This document shows, in pieces, positions 40,849 through 50,029 of a stretch of 64,000 bases of DNA; the stretch's first letter is position 1, and each line of letters begins with the position of its first letter. The position numbers and the translations under genes were made by a program. Under the pieces are notes generated by a model that worked only from the letters and a program-made list of their open reading frames with translations, was not told where the DNA came from and did not search any database. The DNA is from Streptomyces sp. SAI-135 (GTDB taxonomy: Bacteria > Actinomycetota > Actinomycetes > Streptomycetales > Streptomycetaceae), in assembly GCF_029893805.1 (NCBI RefSeq), contig NZ_JARXYP010000002.1, positions 8,494,001 through 8,558,000 of the forward strand, in the 5' to 3' direction.

Positions 40849-41463
40849 TCAGTGAGCCGCCTCCGCCTCGGAGGGGTGTGGCCGGCGCAGTCCCGCGACC
40901 AGGAGTGCGACCAGGGCGCGAGCGTCGTAGCCGGGGTCGTTCTCCGCGCCGACGCAGAGGTTGCCCACGCCCCGCATCAGCTGGAGCCCCCCGATGCCGG
41001 GGCGGATCTCCCCGGCGGCCACGGCGGCGTCGAGGAGCTGCGTGCACACGGGGACGAGGTGGTCGATGAAGTAGGCGTGCAGGGTCTCGAAACCGGCGTT
41101 GTCGTGCTGCAGGGCGGCGGCGAGTCCGTGTTTCGTCACCAGGAAGTCGACGAACAGGTCGATCCACCGCTCCAGCGCCTCGTAGGCGGTGGGGCAGCTC
41201 GCCAGCAGGGCGGGCCCGGCTTCGACGCAGGTCTCGACCTGATGGCGGAAGACCGCGACGATCAAATCCGCCCGGGTGGGGAAGTGCCGGTAGATCGTGC
41301 CGATCCCGACGCCTGCCCGGGCCGCGATGTCACGTACGGGCGCTTCCACGCCCGAGGTGACGAAGACGGCGGCAGCCGCGTCCAGCAGGATCTGCTTGTT
41401 GCGCCGGACGTCCTTGCGCTGGGGCGCGGCGGTCTTCTCCGTGCCCTGGCGGCTGTCGCTCAC
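40849..41463 (-). CDS. TetR-family regulator
   Basis: 204 residues from a GTG at 41463. N-terminal helix-turn-helix NKQILLDAAAAVFVTSGVEAPVRDIAARAGVGIGTIYRHFPTRADLIVAVF; the rest is the ligand domain with WIDLFVDFLVTKHGLAAALQ, similar to regulators of short-chain dehydrogenases. No adjacent gene faces it directly; a 13-bp palindrome sits 55 bp upstream and suggests autoregulation. It points the same way as the monooxygenase gene upstream of it. Confidence 0.88.
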   Translation of the reverse strand: MSDSRQGTEKTAAPQRKDVRRNKQILLDAAAAVFVTSGVEAPVRDIAARAGVGIGTIYRHFPTRADLIVAVFRHQVETCVEAGPALLASCPTAYEALERWIDLFVDFLVTKHGLAAALQHDNAGFETLHAYFIDHLVPVCTQLLDAAVAAGEIRPGIGGLQLMRGVGNLCVGAENDPGYDARALVALLVAGLRRPHPSEAEAAH

Positions 41464-41517
41464 GGCGAGTCTCCTCTCGGCGGATCACGCGGAACGGATC
41501 CGGGTCGCGTCGTTCAT

Positions 41518-41530
41518 GGAACGGGGTTCC
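41518..41530. promoter_or_regulatory. Probable TetR operator
   Basis: GGAAC-GGG-GTTCC, a perfect 5-bp inverted repeat within ATGGAACGGGGTTCCGTTT, 55 bp before the TetR start. Confidence 0.5.
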
Positions 41531-41680
41531 GTTTCGGCCATGATGACAGATCGGTCACACGACCCGGCGTCCGGAGCGGGGCCTGTCACGAGCACGTACT
41601 GCTGCACCCCGGCCACGCGTCGACGGTGCTCACCGTGACCCGGCCGAGCACGGCCGGGTCACGGCTCCCGTGGGAACAGG

Positions 41681-43132
41681 TCAGACCTCGGTCGGCCCGC
41701 CGAACCAGCGCGAGAGGTGGGCGTCCAGGTCCTGCTGATCGTCGCCGATCCAGGCCACGTGGCCGTCGGGCCGTAGCAGGAGGCAGGGGACGTCCAGTGC
41801 CGCAGTGGGATCCGCGAGATGGTCGACCCGGTCCGCCCAGCCGCCCACGGTCAGGCGTCCGGTGCGGTCCAGCAGCAGACCGCGGCCGCGGTGCAGCAGA
41901 CCGTACAGGTGACCCTGTTTCACTTCGATGTCCCCGAGACGGCGGCCGAGCAGGTCGGGTTCGGGGCCCGCGGCGAAGTCGTAGCGGATGCCGATCGCGG
42001 TGATCTTCTCGACCAGATGACGGTTCACCTCGTTGAAGTCCATCAACTCCGAGAGCAGCCTGCGCACCGCCCGCGCGCCCGGCTCGTCGGACATGAGTTC
42101 CGTCTGGGCGCGGGTGTTGTCGAGCACGTCCGCGGCGACCGGATGCCGCTCGGCCTCGTAGGTGTCCAGCAGGGTGTCCGGCGCCCACCCCCGGACCTGA
42201 GCGGCCAGTTTCCAGCCGAGGTTGAACGCGTCCTGGAGGCCCAGGTTGAGGCCCTGTCCACCGATGGGCGGATGGATGTGTGCCGCGTCGCCGGCCAGCA
42301 GCACCCGCCCCACCCGATAGCGTTCCGCCAGCCGCGTGGCATCCCCGAAGCGGGAGAGCCGGCGCGGGGAGTGCGCGCCGAAGTCCGTCCCGGCGACGGC
42401 ACGCAACCGCTGTCGGAATTCCTCCAGGGTGGGCGGTGTCGCGCGGTCGCCGACCTCCGCGGCGGGGACGACGACGCTGTAGACCCCCGCACCGAAGGGC
42501 CGCAGCCAGAAACGGGGGTTGGCCTCGCGGACCTCGGCCATCCTGGCGGCGATCTCCTGCTGCGGCACGCCCAGTTCCATCTCGCCCATCAGCGTGTCGT
42601 TCCGAGCGGGCTCCCCGGGGAAACCGACTCCGAGCAGTTTGCGCACCGTACTGCGCCCGCCGTCGCAGCCTACGAAGTAGCGCGTACGCAGCTCTTCTCC
42701 GTCGAGCAGCCCGACGGACACGCCTTCGTCGTCCTGCCGGAATCCGGCGACCGCGCACCCGCGCCGGACCTGAGCGCCGAGTCGGACCGCGTGCTCTTCC
42801 AGCAGGTCGACGAGGACGTGCTGCGGGATGCCCAGCAGATAGGGATGTGCCGAATCCAGGCCCTGGGGCACGGGTTTGTCGATGGCCGCGAAGAATCCGC
42901 CGGCCGGACGCTGCCTGCCGTGTGCGCGAACGCGGTCCAGCAGTCCGCGCATGGCCATCAGTTCGAGACTGCGCATGTGCAGACCGACGATGCGGACGAA
43001 CGACCCGGGCTCGGAGTCCTTCTCCAGAACCAGTACCCGCACGTCGTGCAGCCGCAGTTCGGCGGCCAGCATCGCGCCGGTCGGCCCGCACCCGGCGATG
43101 ATCACGTCGAAGTCGAAGGGCGGAGAGTCCAT
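41681..43132 (-). CDS. Rifampicin-monooxygenase-like flavoprotein (Rox-like)
   Basis: 483 residues from the ATG at 43132, after GAAAGG. Class A aromatic hydroxylase: FAD motif IIAGCGPTGAMLAAEL, the second motif YFVGCDGGRSTVRKLLG and GDAAHIHPPIGGQGLNLGLQDAFNLGWKL. The segments LHDVRVLVLEKDSEPGSFVRIVGLHMRSLELMAMRGLLDR and RPAGGFFAAIDKPVPQGLDSAHPYLLGIPQ closely follow Rox, which hydroxylates and linearises rifampicin. A rifampin phosphotransferase homologue lies 4.3 kb away, and both have similar upstream inverted repeats, which supports a rifamycin resistance role. Related enzymes act on other aromatics. Confidence 0.82.
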   Translation of the reverse strand: MDSPPFDFDVIIAGCGPTGAMLAAELRLHDVRVLVLEKDSEPGSFVRIVGLHMRSLELMAMRGLLDRVRAHGRQRPAGGFFAAIDKPVPQGLDSAHPYLLGIPQHVLVDLLEEHAVRLGAQVRRGCAVAGFRQDDEGVSVGLLDGEELRTRYFVGCDGGRSTVRKLLGVGFPGEPARNDTLMGEMELGVPQQEIAARMAEVREANPRFWLRPFGAGVYSVVVPAAEVGDRATPPTLEEFRQRLRAVAGTDFGAHSPRRLSRFGDATRLAERYRVGRVLLAGDAAHIHPPIGGQGLNLGLQDAFNLGWKLAAQVRGWAPDTLLDTYEAERHPVAADVLDNTRAQTELMSDEPGARAVRRLLSELMDFNEVNRHLVEKITAIGIRYDFAAGPEPDLLGRRLGDIEVKQGHLYGLLHRGRGLLLDRTGRLTVGGWADRVDHLADPTAALDVPCLLLRPDGHVAWIGDDQQDLDAHLSRWFGGPTEV

Positions 43133-43620
43133 CGGTGTTGCCTTTCGGGAGTGCCTTGTGGTCGAGGCGCTCCCGGCGACACCTACGTCTGCCGCCGGCC
43201 GTGACGGACAAGGGGGAGCACCCACATCGCTGCTGCGTTCATGGGTCCCACCTCCTCGAGCCGTGTCACGGACGACGGCAAGCTACAAGCCCGGCCATAC
43301 CGCCGTCCAACCCTTTTCCGGCAACGTGCCGCAACGCACGAGAAAGGGCCTTGCAGCACCACGGGGGAACAGTGCTGCAAGGCCCTGCACCCCGTCTGCC
43401 CGGCATCACTCGCTCCATGCACCCGAAGTCAGAAAATTTGGCCGGCCGGCTGACCAATGGGGCCGGACGGCCCCGCGAAAAGCCCTGGTGGCCCCTCCCC
43501 GGCCGCCCGGCGGGGCGCAACGCTGACCATGAAGAACGGAACGGGCCGCCCCGCGAAGCCGAGCGCCGCGGTCGTGCACCGCGGCCGACGCCCGCCTGCG
43601 ACGGAGAGGGAGTGACCGCT
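43133..43620. other. Long leader/intergenic region of the rox-like gene
   Basis: About 490 bp between divergent genes. Apart from the 14-bp inverted repeat (43346-43385) it holds no convincing gene. The length fits a regulatory leader for the monooxygenase gene. Confidence 0.45.
43346..43385. promoter_or_regulatory. 14-bp inverted repeat upstream of the rox-like gene (RAE-like)
   Basis: GGGCCTTGCAGCAC (43346-43359) and its exact reverse complement GTGCTGCAAGGCCC (43372-43385) enclose 12 bases. The CTTGC/GCAAG cores recall the element near rph at 50258-50278, and the distance to the start (214 bp) is nearly the same. It may be a rifamycin-responsive element or a hairpin in the leader. Confidence 0.5.
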
Positions 43621-43890
43621 GTGTACGGGAACAACCACGACATGAACGGCTGGGACTGGTTCGTCATGTCGGTCGGCACGGTCCTGTTCTGGGCCCTGCT
43701 CATCACCGTGGCCGTGCTGCTGTACCGGGCGCTCACCCGCGCCCCGCAGCAGCCGTACCCGCCCATCGCCCCGGCCTCGCCCGAGCAGCTGCTCGCCGAG
43801 CGCTTCGCCCGTGGCGAGATCGACGAGGACGAGTACTGGCGCCGACGGTCGGTGCTGCGCTCCGACGACGTCGGCCTGACCAAACCCTGA
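43621..43890 (+). CDS. Small SHOCT-domain membrane protein
   Basis: 89 residues from the GTG at 43621 with GGAGAGGGAG upstream. One membrane helix (WFVMSVGTVLFWALLITVAVLLYRAL) and a C-terminal SHOCT motif (SPEQLLAERFARGEIDEDEYWRRRSVL). SHOCT segments mediate oligomerisation. It is 13 bases before the nitroreductase-like gene and likely co-transcribed with it. Confidence 0.8.
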   Translation: MYGNNHDMNGWDWFVMSVGTVLFWALLITVAVLLYRALTRAPQQPYPPIAPASPEQLLAERFARGEIDEDEYWRRRSVLRSDDVGLTKP

Positions 43891-43903
43891 GGAGGTGCGC
43901 CGT

Positions 43904-44881
43904 ATGAAGGCGCGTCCACTCGACGAGCGGACCGTCACGGCACTGGTCACCGCCGCGACGGCCGCTCCCTCGCTCCACAACGCGCAGCCGTGGCACTTCT
44001 CCTGGCGCTCGGCCGACCGCACCCTCGTCCTGAGAGCCGACCTCGGCCGGGCGATGCCCCGCACCGACCCCGACCACCGCGCCCTGCACCTCGGCTGCGG
44101 TGCGGCCCTGTTCAACCTGCGGGTAGCCGCGGCTCACGAGGGCCTGCACACCGAGACCCTCCTGCTGCCCGATCCGTCCGACCCCGTCCTGCTGGCCACC
44201 GTCCGCATAGGGGAGGCCGGCCCGGCCGACCACGACCTGGCAGAGCTGTTCCCGGCGATCGACCGGCGCCACACCAGCCGCCATCCCTTCACGGACCGGG
44301 CGATCCCGGCCGACGTGGAGAAGGCCCTGCGGGACGCCGCCGGCCGGGAGGGCGCGCAGCTCGTCCTCCCTGGCGCCTGGCACACGGAGGCCCTGCTCGA
44401 CCACGTCCGGGACGCCGAGGGACGCGACACCCTGGAACCCGAGAGCCTGGAGGACGTACTGCGGTGGACGGGCAGGGGCCCCGAGGCCACCGACGGGATA
44501 CCGGACCACGCCCTGGGACCGCGCGCACGTTCCGGCCGGGCGCCGGTGCGTGACTTCGCCGGCCGCCGGCACGTACCCGGCCGCCCCACGGCCGACTTCG
44601 AGACCAGCCCGCACCTCGCCCTCCTGGGCACCACCCGCGACGGCCCCGCCGACTGGCTGCGTGCGGGACAGGCACTGGAGCGGATCCTGCTGCTGGCCAC
44701 ACTGAACGGACTGGCCACCGCCCTCAGCTCACACGCCCTGGAACGTCCCGACCTGCGCGAGCTGGCCCGGGACCCGGCTTCCGACATGGGACATGTGCAC
44801 ATGGTGCTGCGCCTCGGCTACGGCCCACCCGGCACGGTCACGCCTCGACGACCCCTGACCGAGGTCCTCGACCTGCACTGA
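43904..44881 (+). CDS. Acg-type nitroreductase-family protein
   Basis: 325 residues from the ATG at 43904, 9 bases after GGAGG. It contains the FMN-site start TAAPSLHNAQPWHF and the two-lobed pattern of the mycobacterial Acg/Rv3131 family, whose members bind FMN but lack the lid needed for normal nitroreductase turnover. In Mycobacterium these genes belong to the dormancy regulon. Co-transcribed with the SHOCT protein gene. Role unknown, perhaps flavin storage under low oxygen. Confidence 0.83.
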   Translation: MKARPLDERTVTALVTAATAAPSLHNAQPWHFSWRSADRTLVLRADLGRAMPRTDPDHRALHLGCGAALFNLRVAAAHEGLHTETLLLPDPSDPVLLATVRIGEAGPADHDLAELFPAIDRRHTSRHPFTDRAIPADVEKALRDAAGREGAQLVLPGAWHTEALLDHVRDAEGRDTLEPESLEDVLRWTGRGPEATDGIPDHALGPRARSGRAPVRDFAGRRHVPGRPTADFETSPHLALLGTTRDGPADWLRAGQALERILLLATLNGLATALSSHALERPDLRELARDPASDMGHVHMVLRLGYGPPGTVTPRRPLTEVLDLH

Positions 44882-44936
44882 GCGGCCCATGGGCCCGGCG
44901 TCACGGCGCAGGTGCGGGGCTTGAGAGACTGTCGGT

Positions 44937-45737
44937 ATGGACATCGCGGGCAGGAACCACGTGACCGTCACCGGCAACGCCGAGGGGCCCACTGTGCTGC
45001 TTGCGCACGGCTTCGGCTGCGACCAGAACATGTGGCGGCTGACCGTGCCCGCCCTGGTCGACGACTACCGCGTGGTGCTGTTCGACTACGTCGGATCCGG
45101 CCGCTCGGACGCGTCCGCGTTCTCGGAGGACCGGTACTCCACCCTGGACGGGTACGCCCTCGACGTGGTCGAGGTGTGTGAGGCGCTCGACCTGCGCGAC
45201 GCGGTGTTCGTGGGCCACTCGGTCAGCGCGATGATCGGCGTGCTGGCGGCCGCCAGGGCTCCCGAGCGCATCGGCGCCCTGGTGATGGTCGCCCCGTCCC
45301 CCCGGTACATCGACGACGGGGACTACCGGGGCGGGTTCAGCGCCGAGGACATCGACGAACTGCTGGCGTCGCTCGAGGCGAACTATCTCGGCTGGTCGGC
45401 GGCGATGGCCCCGGTGATCATGGGCAACGCGGACCGGCCCGAACTGGGCGACGAGCTCAGGAACAGCTTCTGCGCCACCGACCCGGACATGGCACGCGTC
45501 TTCGCCCGGACCACGTTCCTGTCGGATTCCAGGGACGACCTGAAGAACGTGAGCGTGCCGACACTGGTGCTGGAGTGCACCCAGGACGCGATCGCCCCCC
45601 GGGAGGTCGGGGCCTTCGTCCACCGGGCGATCTCCGGCTCGACCCTGGTCACACTCGACGCGACCGGCCACTGCCCGCACCTGTCCGCGCCCGAGGCCAC
45701 CAACGGGGCGATCGTCGACTTCCTCGCGAGCCTGTGA
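44937..45737 (+). CDS. rsbQ: RsbQ-like alpha/beta hydrolase
   Basis: 266 residues that follow Bacillus subtilis RsbQ almost end to end: HGFGCDQNMWR, VVLFDYVGSGRSD, YALDVVEVCEALDL, FVGHSVSAMIG, SPRYIDDGDYRGGFS and ATGHCPHLS. The triad is Ser-95, Asp-217 and His-245 (Ser-96, Asp-219, His-247 in B. subtilis). RsbQ supplies a hydrophobic small molecule needed by the PAS domain of RsbP in the energy-stress pathway. The next gene, overlapping by one base, is exactly such a PAS-phosphatase. The closest relatives also include the plant karrikin/strigolactone receptors. Confidence 0.92.
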   Translation: MDIAGRNHVTVTGNAEGPTVLLAHGFGCDQNMWRLTVPALVDDYRVVLFDYVGSGRSDASAFSEDRYSTLDGYALDVVEVCEALDLRDAVFVGHSVSAMIGVLAAARAPERIGALVMVAPSPRYIDDGDYRGGFSAEDIDELLASLEANYLGWSAAMAPVIMGNADRPELGDELRNSFCATDPDMARVFARTTFLSDSRDDLKNVSVPTLVLECTQDAIAPREVGAFVHRAISGSTLVTLDATGHCPHLSAPEATNGAIVDFLASL

Positions 45738-47041
45738 TGATGTCCCGAGCCGGTCAGCAGCCCGACCCGCAGGACGCCGACGCCGACCCGGACAGCGACC
45801 AGGCCGCGGACGCGGCGTTCGCAGCACTGCTGGAGGACGGAGCCGAGGACCTGTACGACAACGCCCCTTGCGGCTATCTCTCCACGCTGATGGACGGCAC
45901 CGTCGCGAAGATCAACGGCACCCTGCTGGGCTGGCTCGGTCTGGAACGGGAGGCCGTGGTGGGCCGGATGCGGTTCACCGACCTGCTGACCGTCGGCGGC
46001 AGGCTGTATCACGAGACGCACATGGCGCCGCTGCTGCGGATGCAGGGCGAGATCAGCGGGATAGCCCTGGACATGAAGCGGACCGGCGGTGGCCGGATGC
46101 CCGTGCTGGCGTCGTCCGTCATCAAACACGGCACCACCGGCCAGCCCCTGCTGATCCGCACCACCGTCTTCGACGCCCGGGACCGGCGCGCCTACGAGGA
46201 GGAACTCCTGCGTCGCCGGGAGGCGGCCGAGGAGGCACGCCGCCAGGCGGAGGCCGACCGCGCCCGGCTGCAGGAGGCGCTCGCCGTGCTCCAGCAGTCA
46301 CTGCTCCCGGACACCCTGCCGCCGGTCCCCGGCGTACAGACGGCCACCCACTACCACACCGCCTCACCGGACCGGCTGGGCGGCGACTTCTACGACGTCT
46401 TCGCCCTCGACGGCAGACGCTTCGGGTTCTTCCTCGGGGACGTGTGCGGCAAGGGACCCCAGGCCGCCGCCCTCACCTCGCTGACCCGCTACACCCTGCG
46501 CGCCGCCGCCCTGCACGACCCCGACCCCGTCTCCGCCCTCACCATCCTCAACACGGTGCTCCACGAGCGCTACGCGGCCGGCGGCGACCCGCGCTACTGC
46601 ACCGCGGTCTACGGCACCCTCGAACCCGACCCCGCGACCGGGCAGCTGTCTGTCCACCTCGCGGCGGGCGGCCATCCCCCGGCCATCGTCCTGCGCGCGG
46701 ACGGCACCGCCGACTTCCTGCCCACTCCGGGCGGCCTCCTCGTCGGCATCCTGCCCTCCGCGCCCTTCACCGACGCCAAGACCGTGCTCGGCCCCGGCGA
46801 CACGCTCCTCCTGTACACGGACGGCCTCACCGAAGCCCGCACCGGCAAGGACCGCACCGGTCTCTACGGCGACGAGGCGTTGCTCGCTTTCGTCACCGAC
46901 TACGCGGGAAGACCACCGCATGCCGTCGTCCAGGCCCTGACCGGGCTGCTGGACAGCTTCGGTGACGGTCTCGACGACGACACCGCCCTGCTCGCCATCG
47001 GTGTCCCCGCCTCCGACCCCCGGACGAGAAACGAACGATGA
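45737..47041 (+). CDS. rsbP: RsbP-like PAS-PP2C phosphatase
   Basis: 434 residues. A PAS domain (about 35-150, APCGYLSTLMDGTVAKINGTLLGWLGLEREAVVGRMRFTDLLT), a coiled linker (EEELLRRREAAEEARRQAEADRARLQEALAVLQQSLLP) and a SpoIIE-type PP2C domain with LGGDFYDVF, FLGDVCGKGPQAAAL and GLDDDTALLAIGV, all metal ligands present. RsbP removes phosphate from the STAS antagonist RsbV when energy falls, freeing the sigma factor. It lies between rsbQ and the STAS gene with overlaps on both sides. Confidence 0.9.
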   Translation: MMSRAGQQPDPQDADADPDSDQAADAAFAALLEDGAEDLYDNAPCGYLSTLMDGTVAKINGTLLGWLGLEREAVVGRMRFTDLLTVGGRLYHETHMAPLLRMQGEISGIALDMKRTGGGRMPVLASSVIKHGTTGQPLLIRTTVFDARDRRAYEEELLRRREAAEEARRQAEADRARLQEALAVLQQSLLPDTLPPVPGVQTATHYHTASPDRLGGDFYDVFALDGRRFGFFLGDVCGKGPQAAALTSLTRYTLRAAALHDPDPVSALTILNTVLHERYAAGGDPRYCTAVYGTLEPDPATGQLSVHLAAGGHPPAIVLRADGTADFLPTPGGLLVGILPSAPFTDAKTVLGPGDTLLLYTDGLTEARTGKDRTGLYGDEALLAFVTDYAGRPPHAVVQALTGLLDSFGDGLDDDTALLAIGVPASDPRTRNER

Positions 47042-47376
47042 GCCCGCTGAAGATCACTACTCGAGACACCGCGACCGGTCCCGTTCTGGAGATGGCCGGG
47101 GAACTCGACTACGCCAACGTCTCCGAACTGCGCTCGGTGCTCGCCAGCCTGTCCCTCCGGAAGGGCCAGTGCCTGGTCCTGGACATGAGTGGGCTGGAGT
47201 TCTGCGACTCCAGTGGCATCACGGCCCTGATCGCCGCGCGCGGCAACGCACAGGCCGTCGAGGCGGACGTGGCCCTGGCGGCCGTACCGCCGAACACCCT
47301 GCGGGTCCTGCGCATCGTCGGACTGGACCAGATCTTCACCATCCACCCGGACAGCGAGACCGCGACGCGTCCCTGA
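47038..47376 (+). CDS. rsbV: STAS anti-sigma factor antagonist (RsbV-like)
   Basis: 112 residues, one STAS domain. The loop LEFCDSSGITALIAARG places the phospho-acceptor at Ser-58, as in SpoIIAA/RsbV. It overlaps rsbP by ATGA and is the likely substrate of that phosphatase. No RsbW-type kinase or sigma factor gene is in this operon, so the downstream partner must be elsewhere, as is common in Streptomyces. Confidence 0.9.
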   Translation: MSPLKITTRDTATGPVLEMAGELDYANVSELRSVLASLSLRKGQCLVLDMSGLEFCDSSGITALIAARGNAQAVEADVALAAVPPNTLRVLRIVGLDQIFTIHPDSETATRP

Positions 47377-47393
47377 GCCGGGCCCCGGGTGTG

Positions 47394-47426
47394 CCGGGGC
47401 GGAGCCGGGGTCCGGCTCCGCCCCGG
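47394..47426. terminator. Bidirectional terminator between rsbV and rph
   Basis: A 15-bp perfect GC stem (47394-47408 with 47412-47426; CCGGGGCGGAGCCGG on the left) with loop GGT, between the stops of convergent genes, 17 and 4 bases away. Confidence 0.75.
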
Positions 47427-47430
47427 ACTC

Positions 47431-50029
47431 TCAGGACAGGATCTCGACGTAGCCGTCGGTTCCGTGCACGCGGATCCGCTGTCCGTCCCGGATCCGCCGG
47501 GTGGCCTGCGCCACGCCCACGACGGCCGGCAGGCCGTACTCCCGGGCGATCACCGCGCCATGGGTCATCTGGCCGCCCACCTCCGTGACCAGGCCCGCGA
47601 TGCCGACGAACAGCGGTGACCAGCTGGGGTCCGTGAAGGTCGTGACCAGGATGTCGCCCGCCTCCAGGTCGGCCTCCGCCATGTCGAGGATGACGCGGGC
47701 GCGCCCTTCGACGGTCCCGGTGGAGACCGGCAGGCCGATCAGGGCGCCGGCCGGGACGTCGTCGCGCCGGTACGCCCCTGAGAGGGCCTCGCCGTCCGAG
47801 GTGAGGACCCGGGGCGGGGGTGAGTGCCTGGTACGAGCGGAACGCGTCCTTGCGCTGCCGGACGAGCCGTTCGTCGACCTGCCCGGAGCGCACGACGTCG
47901 TGGAACTCCTCGAAGGTGAGGTAGAAGACGTCCTCCCGGTCGGCCAACACACCCGCCTCCACGAGGCGGTCGGCCTCCGCCATCAGGGCCTGCTTGTAGA
48001 CGAAGTAGCGGCTGATGATGTCGTACTTCGGGTACTCCCGGTATCCGATGAAGGTGCGGACCCGGTCGATCATGCCCTTGGTCTCCTCGGCCTTGCGCTC
48101 CCCGTCCGGCAGGTCCCGCAGGCGCGACAGCACCTCCCGTTCCTTCTCCAGCGCCGCCTGGCGCCCCCGCTCGAAACGCCGTCGGGCCGCGCCCGGTCCG
48201 AAGTTCCTGACGTTGTCGAGGATCACGGGGACGAGCGTGCTCGGGCGCTCGCGCCAGCGCGGCCTCGTGATGTCGATCTCACCGACGCAGCGCATGCCGT
48301 ACCGGTCGAGGTAGGCGTCGATGGCGTCGCGTGCCTCGGCCCCGCCCGGGAGCTTCGCCAGCTCGTCGAGGAAGCCGTCGTCCTCGACACCCTCCAGGAA
48401 GGCGACCACCTCCGGATGCGGGCGGACGACATCCGCGACGTCGAGCAGGGCGAGCCCCATCTCCGACGTGACGTTTCCGGGGGCCGACAGGGTCAGCGTG
48501 TCGGCCGCGTTCTTCTCGCCGAGCCACTCCTCCAGGTGGTCGTTGAGCCACCAGGTGGCCTCCATGCCCGCCATGATCGCCTGGAAGTTCAGCGGATCCG
48601 TGAGGACGCGTTTGTGCTCCTCGAAGGCCACCGACAGGAAGTCGAACACCTCAGGGCCGGTCTTCGTCAGGGCGTCGCGCCGCAGGGCGGCGAGGGACGC
48701 CTGGCTGCGCTCGATCAGCCCGGTCACGACGGCCGGGTCGGTGGCGACCGGCTCGGGGGCCGCGCCGGGGCGCGGTCCGGCGGGCGGCGCGTCCGGGAGC
48801 GTGGGGACGAAGTCGTCACGTTCGAGGACGGTCTCCAGCGCGTCCCTGACCAGCGGGTCGCCCCGCCCCATGAGGTCCAGCAGAGCGGTACGGCTCGCGG
48901 GCGCGGCCAGGCGCCCGGTGACGTCGACGAACAGCCTCCCGCCGGCCTCGTGCATCCGCGCCATGGCCGTCAGCTGCCACATCGACACGCCCAGGGGCTT
49001 CATGGGGTCGGTCATCATCTGCTGGTGTCCGACGGAGACGTAGACGTGGTTCTCCTGGTCACCGCTCTCGGGGACCGGGAACAGTGTCGTGATCGGCCGG
49101 CTCTGCACGATGTGGAAGTCGTCGTCGACCAGGCACCATTCGATGTCCTGCGGCCGGCCGAAGTGCGCTTCGATCCGTCGCCCCAGCTCCACGAGCCGGA
49201 CCGCCTGCGCGTCCGTCAGCGCCGGCTGCTCCTGGCGCGGCGAGTCGACCCGCACTTCCTGCGTGCCACCGGTGGGCAGGGCGCGCACCTCACGCTCCTT
49301 GGCGGAGATCGTCCTGGCGACGACCTCGCCGTGCCGCACCTTGAAGACGTCCGGGTTGACCAGGCCGGACACCAGGGCCTCGCCGAGGCCGAAGCCGGCG
49401 TCCACGGTGGCGACCGTCCGGTTGCCGGTCACGGGGTCGGCCGTGAACAGGATGCCGGAGGCGTGCGGGAAGACCATCCGCTGCACGACGACGGCCATGA
49501 GGACCGTACGGTCGTCGATGCCGTTGCGCCGCCGGTAGGTCACGGCCCGCTCGGTGAACAGCGACGCCCAGCACCGGCTCACGTGCCGCAGGACGGCCGC
49601 GGGGCCCCTGACGTTCAGGTACGTGTCCTGCTGGCCCGCGAAGGAGGCCGTGGGCAGGTCCTCGGCCGTCGCGCTGGACCGGACGGCGTACGGGACCTCC
49701 TCACCCGACCGGCCGAGCGCCCGGGTGATCGCCTCGGCGAGATCGTCCGGTACGGCGATGTCCTCGACGGTCCGGCGGATCCGCGCGCTGAGCGTGCGGA
49801 TCGCCTCCTGGTCGTCCGGGTCCACCCGGGACAGCTGGTCCAGCTGCGCGTCGAGCGACGGCGACTGCGCCACGACCCGCCGGTAGGCGTCCGTCGTCAC
49901 ACAGAAGCCCGTGGGCACCCGGATCCCCCCGATCCGGGACAGGCTGCCCAGGTGCGCGCCCTTGCCGCCGACGAGGGCGCGACGGCTCTCGTCGATCTCC
50001 TGAAGATCCAGTACGTACTGCCCGGTCAT
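47431..50029 (-). pseudogene. rph: Rifampin phosphotransferase-like gene (PEP-synthase family), +1 frameshift
   Basis: About 865 residues if one base is removed. ATP-grasp domain (VGGKGAHLGSLSRI, PYAVRSSATAEDLPTASFAGQQDTYLN, GILFTADPVTGNR, DIEWCLVDDDFHIVQSRPITTLFPVP), a middle rifampin-binding-type domain (HVYVSVGHQQMMTDPMKPLGVSMWQL, DRYGMRCVGEIDITRPRWRE) and a C-terminal swivelling domain with catalytic His-823 in GGQMTHGAVIAREYG (codon 47560-47562). This matches Rph enzymes that phosphorylate rifampicin with ATP. An extra base in the C5 run (G5 on plus, 47816-47820) shifts the frame before the His domain. If real, the enzyme is dead. ATG at 50029 after GGAGG. Confidence 0.85.
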
